A stretch of 64,000 nt of DNA from Endozoicomonas ascidiicola (lineage in GTDB: Bacteria > Pseudomonadota > Gammaproteobacteria > Pseudomonadales > Endozoicomonadaceae): positions 266,512 through 330,511 of the forward strand of contig NZ_LUTV01000003.1 in NCBI RefSeq assembly GCF_001646945.1. The letters run 5' to 3'. Every line of letters begins with the position of its first letter. Positions within the stretch are counted from its first letter, which is position 1. Under the pieces are notes generated by a model, which worked only from the letters and a program-made list of their open reading frames with translations, ran no database searches and had not been told where the DNA came from. The translations under genes were made by a program, and so were the position numbers. This document shows positions 53,099 to 63,831 of this stretch, one piece after another.

Positions 53099-53284
53099 AT
53101 GGCTAAGAAGATGATCAAAGTGACGCTCTTGAAGAGCACCAGCGGTCGCCTCGAAAGCCATAAGGCTTGCGTACGGGGTTTGGGCCTGCGTCGTATCAGA
53201 CACACTGTTGAAGTAGAAGATACTCCAGCGGTTCGTGGCATGATCAACAAGGTTTCCTACCTTGTCCGGGTAGAAGGAGAATAA
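53099..53284 (+). CDS. rpmD: 50S ribosomal protein L30
   Basis: The product is 61 residues. [20 protein letters not shown] and [20 protein letters not shown] identify it. Only one base separates it from rplO, so translation is probably coupled. Confidence 0.95.
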   Translation: MAKKMIKVTLLKSTSGRLESHKACVRGLGLRRIRHTVEVEDTPAVRGMINKVSYLVRVEGE

Positions 53285-53285
53285 T

Positions 53286-53720
53286 ATGCGTTTGAATACT
53301 CTGAGCCCGGCTGAAGGTAGCCGCAAAGAGGGTAAGCGCGTAGGTCGTGGCATAGGCTCCGGCCTGGGCAAGACCGGCGGTCGTGGCCATAAAGGTCAGA
53401 AGGCTCGTTCTGGTGGTTCTGTTAAGCCTGGTTTCGAAGGTGGTCAGCAACCATTACAGCGTCGTCTACCTAAATTCGGTTTCACTTCTCGCAAGGCGCG
53501 CTTTACTGCTGAAATTCGTCTGCACGAATTGAACAACGTTGAAGCTGACGTGATCGATCTGGCGGCTCTGGAAGCTGCAGATCTGATCGGCGGTAGCATC
53601 AAACGTGCGAAAGTGGTACTGTCTGGCGAATTGGCTAAAGCAGTCACCATTAAAGGTCTGGCTGTTACCAAAGGCGCCCGTGCTGCGATTGAAGCTGCCG
53701 GTGGTAAGATCGAGGACTAA
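53286..53720 (+). CDS. rplO: 50S ribosomal protein L15
   Basis: The product is 144 residues. The glycine-rich N-terminal extension [20 protein letters not shown] and [18 protein letters not shown] are hallmarks of L15. Its stop is directly followed by the ATG of secY (no gap). Confidence 0.96.
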   Translation: MRLNTLSPAEGSRKEGKRVGRGIGSGLGKTGGRGHKGQKARSGGSVKPGFEGGQQPLQRRLPKFGFTSRKARFTAEIRLHELNNVEADVIDLAALEAADLIGGSIKRAKVVLSGELAKAVTIKGLAVTKGARAAIEAAGGKIED

Positions 53721-55046
53721 ATGGCTAAGACACTACCTGTTGGGAATCAAAGCGGCTTAAACGAGCTATGGTCTCGTGTTAAGTTCGTGTTTCTGGCGAT
53801 CCTGGTTTACAGGATCGGTGCGCACATCCCTGTGCCGGGCATCAACCCTGATGCACTGGCTCGGATGTTTCAACAAAATGAAGGCACTATATTAGGCCTG
53901 TTCAACATGTTCTCTGGCGGTGCGCTGGAGAGAATGTCTGTACTGGCTCTGGGTATCATGCCTTATATTTCGGCGTCCATTATTGTTCAGTTGATGAGCG
54001 TAGTGAGCCCGCAGTTGGAGCAACTTAAAAAGGAAGGTGAGTCCGGACGTCGCAAGATAAGCCAGTACACCCGCTACCTGACCGTTGCCCTTGCTCTGAT
54101 TCAGGGCACTGGCATGACTGTCGGTCTGGCCAATCAGGGTGTTGCCTTCAGCACTGACATGAGCTTCTACATAGTGGCTGTTGTTACATTCGTTACCGGT
54201 GCCGTCTTTATGATGTGGCTGGGCGAACAGGTGACTGAAAGAGGTATTGGCAACGGCATCTCGATTCTCATCTTTGCAGGTATTGTCGCAGGTCTTCCAA
54301 GTGCGATTGTGCGGTCTTTCGAGTCCGCACGTCAGGGTGACGTTAATATTCTGATGTTGCTGGCTGTCGCTATACTGGCAGTCGCGATTATCGCATTTGT
54401 GGTCTTTATTGAGCGTGGACAGCGTCGGATCACCGTAAACTATGCCAAGCGTCAACAAGGACGTAAGGTGTTTGCGGCTCAGAGCAGTCATCTGCCTTTG
54501 AAAGTTAATATGGCGGGTGTTATACCAGCTATCTTTGCTTCAAGCTTGCTGCTGTTCCCTGCGTCAATTGCGCAGTGGTTCGGTCAGGGTGAGAGCATGG
54601 GTTGGCTGCAAGATATTGCTCTGGCGCTGGGTCCGGGTCAGCCACTGAACATCCTGTTGTTCTCGGCAGGCATCATCTTTTTCTGTTTCTTCTATACGGC
54701 GCTTGTCTTTAATCCAAAAGATGTTGCTGATAACTTGAAGAAGTCAGGCGCATTCATCCCGGGTATTCGTCCTGGTGAACAGTCTGCGCGTTATATTGAT
54801 GGTGTATTGACTCGCCTGACTATGTTCGGTGCTCTTTACATGACAGCAGTGTGTCTGATTCCTCAGTTTCTGGTAGTGTCGGCTAACGTGCCTTTCTACC
54901 TCGGGGGAACCAGCTTGTTGATCGTGGTTGTCGTGGTGATGGACACCATGGCTCAGGTGCAGTCGCATCTCATGTCGCATCAGTATGAGTCGCTGCTGAA
55001 GAAATCCAATCTTAAGGGCTATGGTAACGGCGGCTTGGTTCGCTAG
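53721..55046 (+). CDS. secY: Preprotein translocase subunit SecY
   Basis: The product is 441 residues with ten membrane helices, the central pore of the Sec translocon. Family motifs include [16 protein letters not shown] at the first loop, [20 protein letters not shown], and [20 protein letters not shown] in the cytosolic C5/C6 area that contacts SecA and ribosomes. It is immediately downstream of rplO without a gap, and 59 bases before rpmJ. Confidence 0.97.
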   Translation: MAKTLPVGNQSGLNELWSRVKFVFLAILVYRIGAHIPVPGINPDALARMFQQNEGTILGLFNMFSGGALERMSVLALGIMPYISASIIVQLMSVVSPQLEQLKKEGESGRRKISQYTRYLTVALALIQGTGMTVGLANQGVAFSTDMSFYIVAVVTFVTGAVFMMWLGEQVTERGIGNGISILIFAGIVAGLPSAIVRSFESARQGDVNILMLLAVAILAVAIIAFVVFIERGQRRITVNYAKRQQGRKVFAAQSSHLPLKVNMAGVIPAIFASSLLLFPASIAQWFGQGESMGWLQDIALALGPGQPLNILLFSAGIIFFCFFYTALVFNPKDVADNLKKSGAFIPGIRPGEQSARYIDGVLTRLTMFGALYMTAVCLIPQFLVVSANVPFYLGGTSLLIVVVVVMDTMAQVQSHLMSHQYESLLKKSNLKGYGNGGLVR

Positions 55047-55105
55047 TTACCACTCGTTAAGAGACTCTTTTAAAGAGTAGTTCTGCAACGGTTGTGGAGT
55101 AAGTT

Positions 55106-55219
55106 ATGAAAGTACGTGCGTCGGTTAAAAAAATCTGCCGCAACTGTAAGATCATTAAGCGTAAGGGTAATGTGCGCGTGATCTGTCAGGAGCCACGTCA
55201 CAAACAGCGTCAGGGCTAA
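55106..55219 (+). CDS. rpmJ: 50S ribosomal protein L36
   Basis: The product is only 37 residues. [20 protein letters not shown] and [12 protein letters not shown] keep the zinc-ribbon ligands CxxC, Cys and His of the C+ form. TGTGGAGTAAGTT precedes the ATG. It ends the spc operon; a 320-base gap follows. Confidence 0.93.
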   Translation: MKVRASVKKICRNCKIIKRKGNVRVICQEPRHKQRQG

Positions 55220-55324
55220 CATTTATCGGGAATCTACGGATTCCTGAATGAGACCTGATCTGGTTTAATGTGACTAAGAATTACACAGCCGTTCATGATT
55301 TTGTCATGAGCGGTTGTGTTTTAT

Positions 55325-55354
55325 CGAAAGACGGATTAGAATTTCCGCCTTTCG
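55325..55354 (+). promoter_or_regulatory. Hairpin in the rpmJ-rpsM gap
   Basis: CGAAAG-A-CGGA pairs with TCCG-C-CTTTCG (one A-C mismatch, 8-base loop) in the 320-base region 55220-55539 between rpmJ and rpsM. There is no T-run. It might be part of an alpha-operon leader, where S4 regulates translation in E. coli. An open frame of 63 codons across the region (55270-55461) has a GTG start and no ribosome site, so I do not call a gene. Confidence 0.4.
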
Positions 55355-55539
55355 ACCTGTTGTTGTTAGAGGGCTGTGTTTTACACCAGCCTGAACAGTA
55401 CAACAGGATGAAGGCAGCCATTCTCACGAGACTGATGAAAGTCAGAGAAATGAAATGGTGACGTACTTCAGTCTTATTTAAGTTCGTAAGAATTGCAAAT
55501 AGCTGATGTACGGTTAAATGTAATAACGGAGACGATTGA

Positions 55540-55896
55540 ATGGCCCGTATTGCTGGCGTCAACATTCCAGATAACAAACATGCCGTTATCTCGTTGACCT
55601 ACATTTTTGGTGTTGGTAAAACTTCAGCTCAGCAGCTTTGTGCTACTACTGGTGTTAACCCTTCTGCCAAAGTATCTGATCTGAGCGAAGATCAGCTGGA
55701 ATCCCTGCGTACTGAAGTTGCAAAACTGAACGTTGAGGGTGACCTGCGTCGCGAAATCAGCATGAACATCAAACGCCTCATGGATCTGGGTTGCTATCGT
55801 GGTCTTCGCCACCGTCGCAGTCTTCCGGTTCGTGGTCAGCGTTCGAAGACTAATGCCCGTACTCGTAAGGGTCCGCGCAAACCGATTCGCAAGTAA
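55540..55896 (+). CDS. rpsM: 30S ribosomal protein S13
   Basis: The product is 118 residues. [20 protein letters not shown] and [20 protein letters not shown] with the basic tail [13 protein letters not shown] are diagnostic. S13 contacts the P-site tRNA and bridges to the 50S. It is the first gene of the alpha operon. Confidence 0.96.
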   Translation: MARIAGVNIPDNKHAVISLTYIFGVGKTSAQQLCATTGVNPSAKVSDLSEDQLESLRTEVAKLNVEGDLRREISMNIKRLMDLGCYRGLRHRRSLPVRGQRSKTNARTRKGPRKPIRK

Positions 55897-55956
55897 GATC
55901 GTTGACTCTCTTTAATGAGACAGCAACGACTTTTTTAATACAGGATTTGTTCTGAT

Positions 55957-56346
55957 ATGGCAAAGCCAGGTACTCGTACACGTAAGAAGGTTAAAAAGTC
56001 GGTAGTGGATGGCGTAGCCCATATCCACGCTTCTTTTAACAACACTATCGTGACAATTACCGACCGCCAGGGTAATGCATTGTCCTGGGCAACTGCAGGT
56101 GGCTCCGGCTTCCGTGGTTCCCGTAAAAGTACTCCGTTCGCTGCACAGGTTGCTGCTGAACGTGCTGGACGTGCAGCCGCTGAGTTTGGTCTGAAGAATC
56201 TCGACGTGAATGTTAAAGGGCCTGGTCCAGGCCGTGAATCCGCTGTACGCGCGCTCAACGCTTGTGGTTTCAAGATCAATAACATTACTGATGTTACTCC
56301 GATCCCACACAATGGTTGTCGTCCGCCCAAGAAGCGTCGTGTATAA
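55957..56346 (+). CDS. rpsK: 30S ribosomal protein S11
   Basis: The product is 129 residues. [20 protein letters not shown] and the C-terminal [18 protein letters not shown] identify S11, which lies on the platform near the mRNA exit. It starts 60 bases after rpsM and ends 15 before rpsD. Confidence 0.96.
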   Translation: MAKPGTRTRKKVKKSVVDGVAHIHASFNNTIVTITDRQGNALSWATAGGSGFRGSRKSTPFAAQVAAERAGRAAAEFGLKNLDVNVKGPGPGRESAVRALNACGFKINNITDVTPIPHNGCRPPKKRRV

Positions 56347-56361
56347 GCAGGAGAACGGTAA

Positions 56362-56982
56362 ATGGCTAGATATATAGGCCCTAAGTGCAAATTGTCTCGT
56401 CGTGAAGGCACCGATCTCTTTCTGAAGAGTGGTGTTCGTGCGCTCGAGTCAAAGTGCAAGGCAGAAAATGCACCTGGTCAGCATGGCCAGCGTCGTGGTC
56501 GTCTTTCCGACTACGGTGTGCAGCTTCGTGAGAAGCAGAAAGTTCGTCGTATCTACGGCGTTCTGGAAAAGCAGTTCCGTAATTACTACAAGGAAGCTGA
56601 CCGTTTGAAGGGTGCTACAGGCTCTAACCTGTTGCAACTTCTTGAGTCACGCCTTGATAACGTGATTTACCGCATGGGGTTCGGTTCTACCCGTGCAGAA
56701 GCGCGTCAGCTGGTCAGCCACAAAGCTGTCATGGTTAATGGCAAGACTGTAAACATCCCGTCTTACCAGGTTAAAGCTGGTGACGTGGTTGCTATCCGTG
56801 AAAAGGCAAAGAACCAGCTGCGTATCAGTGCAGCGCTTGAACTTGCAGCTCAACGCGGTTTTTCCGTGTGGGTTGAAGTCGATGCTACTAAAAAAGAAGG
56901 CATCTTCAAGACGCTGCCCGAGCGGAGTGATCTGGCGGCCGACATCAACGAAAACTTGATCGTCGAGCTGTACTCCAAGTAA
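56362..56982 (+). CDS. rpsD: 30S ribosomal protein S4
   Basis: The product is 206 residues, as in E. coli. [20 protein letters not shown] opens the protein, and the S4 RNA-binding domain reads [20 protein letters not shown] then [13 protein letters not shown]4 nucleates 30S assembly and represses the alpha operon in E. coli. No cysteine zinc cluster is present at the N-terminus. Confidence 0.96.
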   Translation: MARYIGPKCKLSRREGTDLFLKSGVRALESKCKAENAPGQHGQRRGRLSDYGVQLREKQKVRRIYGVLEKQFRNYYKEADRLKGATGSNLLQLLESRLDNVIYRMGFGSTRAEARQLVSHKAVMVNGKTVNIPSYQVKAGDVVAIREKAKNQLRISAALELAAQRGFSVWVEVDATKKEGIFKTLPERSDLAADINENLIVELYSK

Positions 56983-57013
56983 GGGATAGACAGTTAGGTG
57001 GGGTGTGACATCC

Positions 57014-58015
57014 ATGCAGAATTCGGTTACTGAATTTTTAACTCCTCGACATATTGATGTCGAAGAAATCAGTCTGACACGGGCAAAGGTTACCCTGGAA
57101 CCGCTTGAGCGTGGTTTTGGGCATACTCTTGGTAATGCCCTGCGTCGTATCCTTCTCTCTTCTATGCCCGGCTGTGCCGTGACAGAAGTAGAGATTGATG
57201 GCGTACAGCACGAATACAGCGCCATTGAAGGTGTTCAGGAAGACGTTATCGAAATCCTGCTCAACCTGAAAGGTCTGGCTATTCGTATGACTGGCCGTGA
57301 CAGCGTTACTCTGACTCTGAGCAAAAAAGGTGCCGGTGTCGTCACCGCTGCTGACATCCAGCTGGATCACGATGTTGAAATCGTTAATCCTGATCATGTT
57401 ATTGCCCACATGAATGACAAGGGCAATCTGAACATGAAACTGCGGGTTGCTCGTGGTCGTGGGTATGAATCAGCCGACAGCCGTCGTCAAGACGAAGAGG
57501 AAACTCGTGCTATCGGTCGTCTGCAGCTGGATGCCACCTACAGCCCTGTATACCGTGTTTCCTATGTCGTAGAAAGTGCTCGTGTTGAACAGCGTACTGA
57601 CCTCGACAAGCTGGTTATTGACCTGGAAACCAATGGTACTCTGGATCCGGATGAAGCCATCCGTCGTGCTGCGACTATTCTGCAGCAGCAGTTGGCTGTA
57701 TTTGTTGATCTGGAAGGTGAGTCTGAGCCAGAGCCAGTGAAGGAAGAAGATGAAGTTGATCCGATTCTTCTCCGTCCTGTTGATGATCTTGAACTTACTG
57801 TACGTAGTGCTAACTGCCTCAAAGCAGAGAATATCTACTACATTGGTGACCTGATCCAGCGAACCGAAGTTGAATTGCTCAAGACTCCGAATCTTGGCAA
57901 GAAGTCCCTGACTGAAATCAAGGATGTACTTGCTTCTCGTGGTCTGAGCCTGGGTATGCGTCTCGACAACTGGCCACCGGCCAGTCTGAAGGGCGACGAC
58001 AAGGTTTCTGCTTAA
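57014..58015 (+). CDS. rpoA: RNA polymerase alpha subunit
   Basis: The product is 333 residues from the ATG at 57014 ([20 protein letters not shown]); a GTG nine bases upstream is less likely. The N-terminal dimerisation domain includes [20 protein letters not shown]. The C-terminal domain, with the 265-type arginine region [20 protein letters not shown] and [19 protein letters not shown], binds UP elements and activators. It sits between rpsD and rplQ. Confidence 0.97.
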   Translation: MQNSVTEFLTPRHIDVEEISLTRAKVTLEPLERGFGHTLGNALRRILLSSMPGCAVTEVEIDGVQHEYSAIEGVQEDVIEILLNLKGLAIRMTGRDSVTLTLSKKGAGVVTAADIQLDHDVEIVNPDHVIAHMNDKGNLNMKLRVARGRGYESADSRRQDEEETRAIGRLQLDATYSPVYRVSYVVESARVEQRTDLDKLVIDLETNGTLDPDEAIRRAATILQQQLAVFVDLEGESEPEPVKEEDEVDPILLRPVDDLELTVRSANCLKAENIYYIGDLIQRTEVELLKTPNLGKKSLTEIKDVLASRGLSLGMRLDNWPPASLKGDDKVSA

Positions 58016-58083
58016 TTGCGGCTGAGCGCTACCACCGTTGTTGAAACAGAGGTAGCGTCCAGTAAAAAGAGGAAGTTTGTGCC

Positions 58084-58476
58084 ATGCGTCATCGTAAAAG
58101 TGGCCGCAAGCTCAACCGGAACAGTTCACATCGCAAAGCGATGTTCAAGAACATGACTGCTTCCCTGGTTGAGCATGAAGTAATCAAAACAACACTGCCG
58201 AAGGCTAAAGAGCTTCGTCGTGTTGCTGAACCGCTGATCACTCTGTCTAAAGAAGACAGTGTTGCTAACCGTCGTCTTGCGTTCGATCGTCTTCGTGACA
58301 AGGCTGCTGTTGGTAAACTGTTTACTGACTTGGGTCCGCGTTTTAAAGAGCGTCCAGGCGGTTACATCCGCATCATCAAGTGCGGTTTCCGCCATGGTGA
58401 TAACGCTCCTATGGCTTATGTTGAGTTACTGGATCGTCCTGCTGTTGAAGCAGTCGAAGCAGCTGACGAAGAATAA
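58084..58476 (+). CDS. rplQ: 50S ribosomal protein L17
   Basis: The product is 130 residues. [20 protein letters not shown] and [20 protein letters not shown] are diagnostic. L17 lies near the tunnel exit. It closes the alpha operon 8 bases before a strong terminator. Confidence 0.96.
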   Translation: MRHRKSGRKLNRNSSHRKAMFKNMTASLVEHEVIKTTLPKAKELRRVAEPLITLSKEDSVANRRLAFDRLRDKAAVGKLFTDLGPRFKERPGGYIRIIKCGFRHGDNAPMAYVELLDRPAVEAVEAADEE

Positions 58477-58483
58477 GTTAGAT

Positions 58484-58510
58484 AAAAGCCGGGTTCGCCC
58501 GGCTTTTTTT
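58484..58510 (+). terminator. Terminator of the alpha operon
   Basis: A 10-base perfect stem AAAAGCCGGG / CCCGGCTTTT with a TTCG tetraloop and T7 run, right after rplQ. Confidence 0.95.
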
Positions 58511-58616
58511 AATTTTCAGTCCTAATGTACATCTTTTAGCCCTCGCTTTATCAAACCTTCGAACTTATTGCCTTTTTTTTTGTCTTAAAAGAATAATAAT
58601 TTTTTAGGCACTCACA

Positions 58617-61280
58617 ATGAACATTTCCCGACCATGTATTTCACTTCCGTATGATTCCGTACTCTGCTGCCATCAAAAAACTATTGAGAATAAAATTGAT
58701 GTATTAACTAGTGATGACGCTAGTAGGGTGGACAAAGTATATTCGGAAATTACTAACTCTAGGTTAGAGGGTGATATTATTTCTGTTGATTCAAGCGAGT
58801 ACCGTAATACTATTGTTGGATTTAATTGTTCGGATATAGGAGCGAAAGTAATAATAATCAATGATTACTCACCTAAGGAATGCTTAGGCAAAGGAGCCTT
58901 TGGTGAAGTATATAGCAGCTGTTTAGTTGGACGGGATAGCAGTGGTCACTGGTGTATTATTCACGATGATGAATATAACCGAGTAATGAAGATCCAGGAA
59001 GAGGATCAACATGGTTTAGCGAAAAGTGAGTATGACCTGCATTTATCACAAAAAAGTACACTGGGAAGCGGAATTAAAGACGAATATGATCAAAAGGCTG
59101 ACAGGACTAAAACTATTAGATACTTGGACTTACTTAAAGCACCTGGTATTTCAGCAAGGGACTACCTATCAGCAAAACTTACAATACTTGATAAATTTGA
59201 TTTCGTCATAGCGCTGTTAGAAGAGATTAAGAATATCGATGCAATGGGATTTGCTCACCCGGATCCTAATCTGGGAAATATTTTCATTGATCCAGCTACA
59301 AAGAAAATACAATTTATAGATATGGCTGGTGTGGTTCAAAAGGATCGACCTAGGCCCGAGCTGGGTGGTATTTTTTTCGAGGCGTATGCTGCTCCTGAAC
59401 AGACAAAGGGTAAGCTAGCTACATTGGAAACAATGTTATTCAGTGCTGGAGTATTGGGGGCGAATGTCTTTTCTAAAAATCCCGCTGGTTTTGAGGTTTG
59501 TTATGGCAACTATCAAACAGGTGATTCTCTTGTAACTAATTATGAAAATTTTGATGGTGTTGAGCTGTTTCCTGATAAGGAGATTCGTAATAAAACATTG
59601 GATGTGTTTATTGAACTTTCGGCTGAAAATGCCTGTAATCGACTAAGTATAGATGATTCGATAAGTTCCCTTTCTGCTTATAGATCGGCTACAGCGCATG
59701 TTGAAAAAATGAAGGTAGAAAACAAAAAAAACCAGGAGGAATTCGTTTGTCTAACATCGCGCTATGAAAAATGTAAAGATGAGTTAGATATGAAGGGTAG
59801 AGAAATAACTGGCTTAAAAGCCGAGCTTCAAGTAATACAGAAAGAGTGTCAGTGTTCCAAAGATAATGAGAGGCATTCTCTTGAGGGCTTACATAAGAGG
59901 AAGCAATCTTTAGAGGATAGGTTGGAAATACAAACGAAAAATCTTAAGTCTATTAAAGAAAAGAAGATGTTTGCTGAAAGTCGGCTTGAATCATTACGAG
60001 GTATTATGGCAGAGCATGAAAAGAAAAATCGTTTACTCGAGAGTGATTTAAAGAAAGAAAAAGAAAATAATTTAAACCTTTCAGGGAAAGTGTCAAGCTT
60101 AGTGTGTAAGTATAATGACACTTTATCTAAATTCAAAAAAGCTATGGAAGTCAGGGATAAAGAGGTTGAGAGGCTTTCTGTCAAGGTTGAAGATTATATG
60201 AGCCATCCATTAGAGTCTCTTAAATCTATAGCCCATAATGAAAAAACAAATGTTGAGAGTGTTGGTTTTTATGAACTTCTTGTTGCTCAGCTCTATCGTA
60301 TACCATTAAATCAAAAGCTATTTCTTTTAGAGTCTATCTATAAATACATCTTGATAAATAAAGCTGAAAATGGAGTTCCACCCTATCAGCATCATTCAAT
60401 TCTTCATGGTGTGATGGAAGTTAGACCCTTTAATTTGACAAAAACTCAACATGAACACTTGAAGTTCGTATTGAAAGAAGTAGACAGGGTTTTAGATGGG
60501 AGTGACTTTTCAAAGCTTCCTGAATCAGAAAAAACTACTTTAGTTACTTGGATTGATAAAAGCATTATATTTAAATTTCCAATACGTTACAGTAATTTAG
60601 AGAGTGATGATTACTCGCATCTGGTTAAAGCTCAATCTTTCCTTGCCCACGCAGTGGGTGTTGATTTTTTAAATTCCCCGTGTGGTGGTTGCAACTGCTG
60701 GCTTTCGTCTCATTTGAATGATGGTCGTAATGGTGATGCACGAGCGTTACTTAAAGAATCTGAGTTGATTTTAGAATTGATAAATCAAAGTGATGACGTT
60801 GTCATGAATAGGGTGTTTAGTGAAGAATTTACTGGTCTTTTAATTAATCGAATCGCTGTTTTGAATTCTTTGTTCACCCAAGTTTTATATAGTAAATCAT
60901 CATATACGCGTAGTGTAAATCAACCAATTTATTCTCGACTATATACATCCGTTAGGAGTTTAACGGTTGGTGAGCCTGAGCCAAGAGAGGATATTTATGG
61001 GGCTACTGCTACCCAGATGAAGCATGTTGAGCTTTTGCAAAGAATAGGGTTGGCTCTTGTTAATAAGTCCTCCAAAGAAAATAATATTGATAAAGATGCT
61101 GTTATAGCAATTATTAATAGCCCGTTGTTCACTTTTAACCCTAAACAATACAAACAAGAATTAACACCTTTGGCAACGTTGCCGCCAATTGCAGGTGAGA
61201 TTTTTGGTATTCTAAAATCAGAAGAAAATTTCGGAGTGCTTCGGCAGTGTGTTGCTGAATACCCTAGTTCAATTAAATAA
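58617..61280 (+). CDS. Protein-kinase-like protein with coiled coil
   Basis: The product is 887 residues. A eukaryote-like kinase fold spans about 83-355. The glycine loop is LGKGAFGEVYSS (90-101), the ATP lysine Lys125 is in NRVMKIQ, and a C-helix glutamate may be Glu138. The catalytic loop reads HPDPNLGNIF (214-223; Asp216 and Asn221 fit the HxD...N pattern), FIDMAG (233-238) stands for DFG, and AAPEQ (258-262) for APE. The usual catalytic-loop lysine is replaced by Asn, so activity is uncertain. A long coiled coil (about 360-525) follows, then an all-alpha region of unknown type. No signal peptide is seen. The gene is AT-rich, unlike the operon before it. The domain order suggests a secreted host-directed protein, which is inference. 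Confidence 0.75.
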   Translation: MNISRPCISLPYDSVLCCHQKTIENKIDVLTSDDASRVDKVYSEITNSRLEGDIISVDSSEYRNTIVGFNCSDIGAKVIIINDYSPKECLGKGAFGEVYSSCLVGRDSSGHWCIIHDDEYNRVMKIQEEDQHGLAKSEYDLHLSQKSTLGSGIKDEYDQKADRTKTIRYLDLLKAPGISARDYLSAKLTILDKFDFVIALLEEIKNIDAMGFAHPDPNLGNIFIDPATKKIQFIDMAGVVQKDRPRPELGGIFFEAYAAPEQTKGKLATLETMLFSAGVLGANVFSKNPAGFEVCYGNYQTGDSLVTNYENFDGVELFPDKEIRNKTLDVFIELSAENACNRLSIDDSISSLSAYRSATAHVEKMKVENKKNQEEFVCLTSRYEKCKDELDMKGREITGLKAELQVIQKECQCSKDNERHSLEGLHKRKQSLEDRLEIQTKNLKSIKEKKMFAESRLESLRGIMAEHEKKNRLLESDLKKEKENNLNLSGKVSSLVCKYNDTLSKFKKAMEVRDKEVERLSVKVEDYMSHPLESLKSIAHNEKTNVESVGFYELLVAQLYRIPLNQKLFLLESIYKYILINKAENGVPPYQHHSILHGVMEVRPFNLTKTQHEHLKFVLKEVDRVLDGSDFSKLPESEKTTLVTWIDKSIIFKFPIRYSNLESDDYSHLVKAQSFLAHAVGVDFLNSPCGGCNCWLSSHLNDGRNGDARALLKESELILELINQSDDVVMNRVFSEEFTGLLINRIAVLNSLFTQVLYSKSSYTRSVNQPIYSRLYTSVRSLTVGEPEPREDIYGATATQMKHVELLQRIGLALVNKSSKENNIDKDAVIAIINSPLFTFNPKQYKQELTPLATLPPIAGEIFGILKSEENFGVLRQCVAEYPSSIK

Positions 61281-61292
61281 TTGTTCGTGAAA

Positions 61293-63695
61293 TTATGTGA
61301 TTGATATAATTGCCTTATCGAGTGAGTTACATATTTCGGTAAGGTAAGAATCGTCCTTTTTTTCTCTTAAACGGTTTGATAGTGAGTTGATGAACTGTTT
61401 TTTTATTTCAGATGAGGCATCTGCACATATACAGATTGGTATAAGGGTTTTAGCTATGCCAAGATATAGCATATGTTGGTCTTTTGTGGATGCGTTGAAT
61501 ATCTGTTTCAACCATTTTGATGCTCTGTTTTCTTCATAAATTGGTAAGCTTTCAATGAATTCTTTTGATATTTCCTTTTGGTTTACTGATGGTTTTTTTG
61601 AATTATTGTGTGCTGAAGGTTTGGTCATAATGCTTTTTAATCGTAGCCATTCCGGTAGAAATCTTCCTAGTACCTCTGGAGCCAGCTCCTTAGTTAAAAG
61701 TGCATTGATAAGATTTCTTTCACGGTTGTGAAATGAGTTACCGCCATTTTTTAAATCATTAGCTATAGCATCCAAATCAGTTATTAAGTTTTTGATATGT
61801 AAATTTGGGCTTTTTTGGTTGGTTTCTCCTAGTGTATATAATAATGCTTCAATGCATATTGTTACTTCTGAAGACTTGTCATTACTTTCTAAAATGGGTG
61901 GTTGTTGAAGTTTAGTTGGTGTTCCAATGAAATCTCTAGCCTCTAGATAATCTTTGAAGCGCGCTAAAAGCGTTTCAGTCATTTTTTTGTAGTTAACATC
62001 AGGTTCGGAGAGCCTGAAGTTTATTGCTGCGTTTTGTAAATTATTATGTAAATCACTAGTGATGTATTCGTATGCTCTCACCCCTGCATTGAAAATATTC
62101 ACATATTTTTCGTTTTGCTGTTCTTTCGCTTTTTTCGCAAAAATTGCTATTTCTGAAAAGTTTCGAGTTTCAAAATTGGTAATTAGTGCCTGCAGCTCTT
62201 GAGGTTTATTTGCAATTGAAAGCCCTTTCTTGCATTGTGAAGCTGATGTAAAAGTGTCACCAAATACTTTAGTAAACTGATCGTCAATGGCTTTCTCTGA
62301 TGCATTTTCGGTCAATAAATTAAGGTACCTCTCTACTTCGCAGAAGTGTTTTATCTCTGACTTCTGAGTCATTGTTGCAGGCCCATCCATCAGTAATTTT
62401 CGGCATTGTAGGTTAAGTAGATGGTGCCTATGATCTGCCACACTTGGCTTCAGTTCTGTGAGTAGTTGCCACACTTCTCCGGGTAATTTTTTATCGAATC
62501 TTTCCAGTGTTTGAATGGCTTTGTCCACTTCTAATAGTTCATTCATGGTGAATGAGCTGCCTGACCTGAAACTATCAAGCTTGCTCAGTGCACTCTCACA
62601 GGCAACGCAGACTTTATCCGCTCTCATTCCAAGCAAGTTACATTTTTGTCTCGCAACTGATAGAAATGATTGCAAGGCTGAGTATTTTTGATATTCCTGT
62701 TCAATTAACCTTTGAATTTTCTCATTTTGACCTGTGTCAGAAGGAAGTAAGTTGTCTACAAGTACTTTCAGCTGCTTTGACTTTATGCTCTCAGGTTCTT
62801 TGGGGGCTGCTTCCTGTCGTGCCTTCAGGTTTAGATTTTCTGTTGAAAGAAGCGTGTTCTTCGAAACAGGCACTTCTGCCTTTTGCTGGAATGGTGCTGG
62901 ATTCACCTGCTTGATGGCGTTTTGCAAACTGATGGCGTGCTGATCAAGCGGTTTATCCTGTGTTTTTTTGGCGATTTTGACGGGCTTAGGTGCGCGAGTG
63001 TATTTGATGATTCGTGATTTCACATCCTTGCAGATAGCTTCTACTTTCTGCATTTCTTTTACGGCAGTAGATGTTTGCTGATCAATGGTCTCTTCTTTTG
63101 CTTTCTTTCGGGTAGAGGTAAGCGATTTTTCTATGGATTTCACTTCCTCTAGAGGCGGCATTAACCCACGAATGAGCAGTGATGATATTTCATTGGTATG
63201 GCGGTGTAGAAATCGATCATCCAACAACAGATTCTGAACACGCTGATTATATATCGTCATCAGGCTATTGGATTGCTTATAAAGCTCTGCAAGGTATTTT
63301 TTAAATTCCAGCTTGTCATCAATCTCTGTTTTTTTGATATCTTCAATCGCCATCAGCAGTTTTCTTTCTTGTTGAGCTGATTCAATTTTCCAGGTCTCAT
63401 CTGATGACATGCCGCTATCTGCAGTGCTTTCCCCTTGTTGGGTTGTTATTTGAGGCTCTAGGGGTGAGTGATGAAGTGATGAATTACTTTCTTGAGGCGT
63501 CCTGAACTCTGCCCCTACCATTGCATTTTCGAGATTCAGGCGATGTTGCATTTGCTCTGAGTCCATGACCAGCCAGCCCCTTTCTATAAGTCTTGTTAAA
63601 ATTTCTAAGGTCTCACTGGGTGTGAAGAACCGGGTTAACACAAGTAAATCTCGGCCATAGGGGCGGTTGCTGGACAACGGCTCGTCGGAAAGCAA
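61293..63695 (-). CDS. Uncharacterised 800-residue helical protein
   Basis: No family is recognised. The product is almost entirely helical and rich in Lys, Glu, Gln and Leu. A Ser/Gln-rich linker (about 65-105) is followed by coiled-coil-like stretches (about 105-240, for example EFKKYLAELYKQSNSLMTIY), a Pro/Lys-rich linker (about 240-290), and a long helical C-terminal half. The start is uncertain: TTG at 63695 gives 800 residues; an ATG at 63566, with AAAGGGGC six bases before it, gives 757. A stop lies three codons upstream of the TTG. It is convergent with the kinase-like gene (12-base gap) and similar in base composition, so the two may have arrived together. Lack of a signal peptide fits a cytoplasmic or specially secreted protein. 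Confidence 0.65.
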   Translation of the reverse strand: MLSDEPLSSNRPYGRDLLVLTRFFTPSETLEILTRLIERGWLVMDSEQMQHRLNLENAMVGAEFRTPQESNSSLHHSPLEPQITTQQGESTADSGMSSDETWKIESAQQERKLLMAIEDIKKTEIDDKLEFKKYLAELYKQSNSLMTIYNQRVQNLLLDDRFLHRHTNEISSLLIRGLMPPLEEVKSIEKSLTSTRKKAKEETIDQQTSTAVKEMQKVEAICKDVKSRIIKYTRAPKPVKIAKKTQDKPLDQHAISLQNAIKQVNPAPFQQKAEVPVSKNTLLSTENLNLKARQEAAPKEPESIKSKQLKVLVDNLLPSDTGQNEKIQRLIEQEYQKYSALQSFLSVARQKCNLLGMRADKVCVACESALSKLDSFRSGSSFTMNELLEVDKAIQTLERFDKKLPGEVWQLLTELKPSVADHRHHLLNLQCRKLLMDGPATMTQKSEIKHFCEVERYLNLLTENASEKAIDDQFTKVFGDTFTSASQCKKGLSIANKPQELQALITNFETRNFSEIAIFAKKAKEQQNEKYVNIFNAGVRAYEYITSDLHNNLQNAAINFRLSEPDVNYKKMTETLLARFKDYLEARDFIGTPTKLQQPPILESNDKSSEVTICIEALLYTLGETNQKSPNLHIKNLITDLDAIANDLKNGGNSFHNRERNLINALLTKELAPEVLGRFLPEWLRLKSIMTKPSAHNNSKKPSVNQKEISKEFIESLPIYEENRASKWLKQIFNASTKDQHMLYLGIAKTLIPICICADASSEIKKQFINSLSNRLREKKDDSYLTEICNSLDKAIISIT

Positions 63696-63831
63696 TGGGT
63701 GTCAAAAACAAGTTATAAAAGCGGAATAATAATCTAACGGGTATCAATCAAGTCAGAGAAGCTGCTGGTCAGCTCTAAATAATATGAGCCCATCATATGT
63801 ATAAACCAAAACTCACTTGAAACCATCGGTT

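Noticed and set aside
55270..55461. Small gene of 63 codons between rpmJ and rpsM
   Set aside because: GTG start without a ribosome site, no recognised product, overlaps a hairpin.
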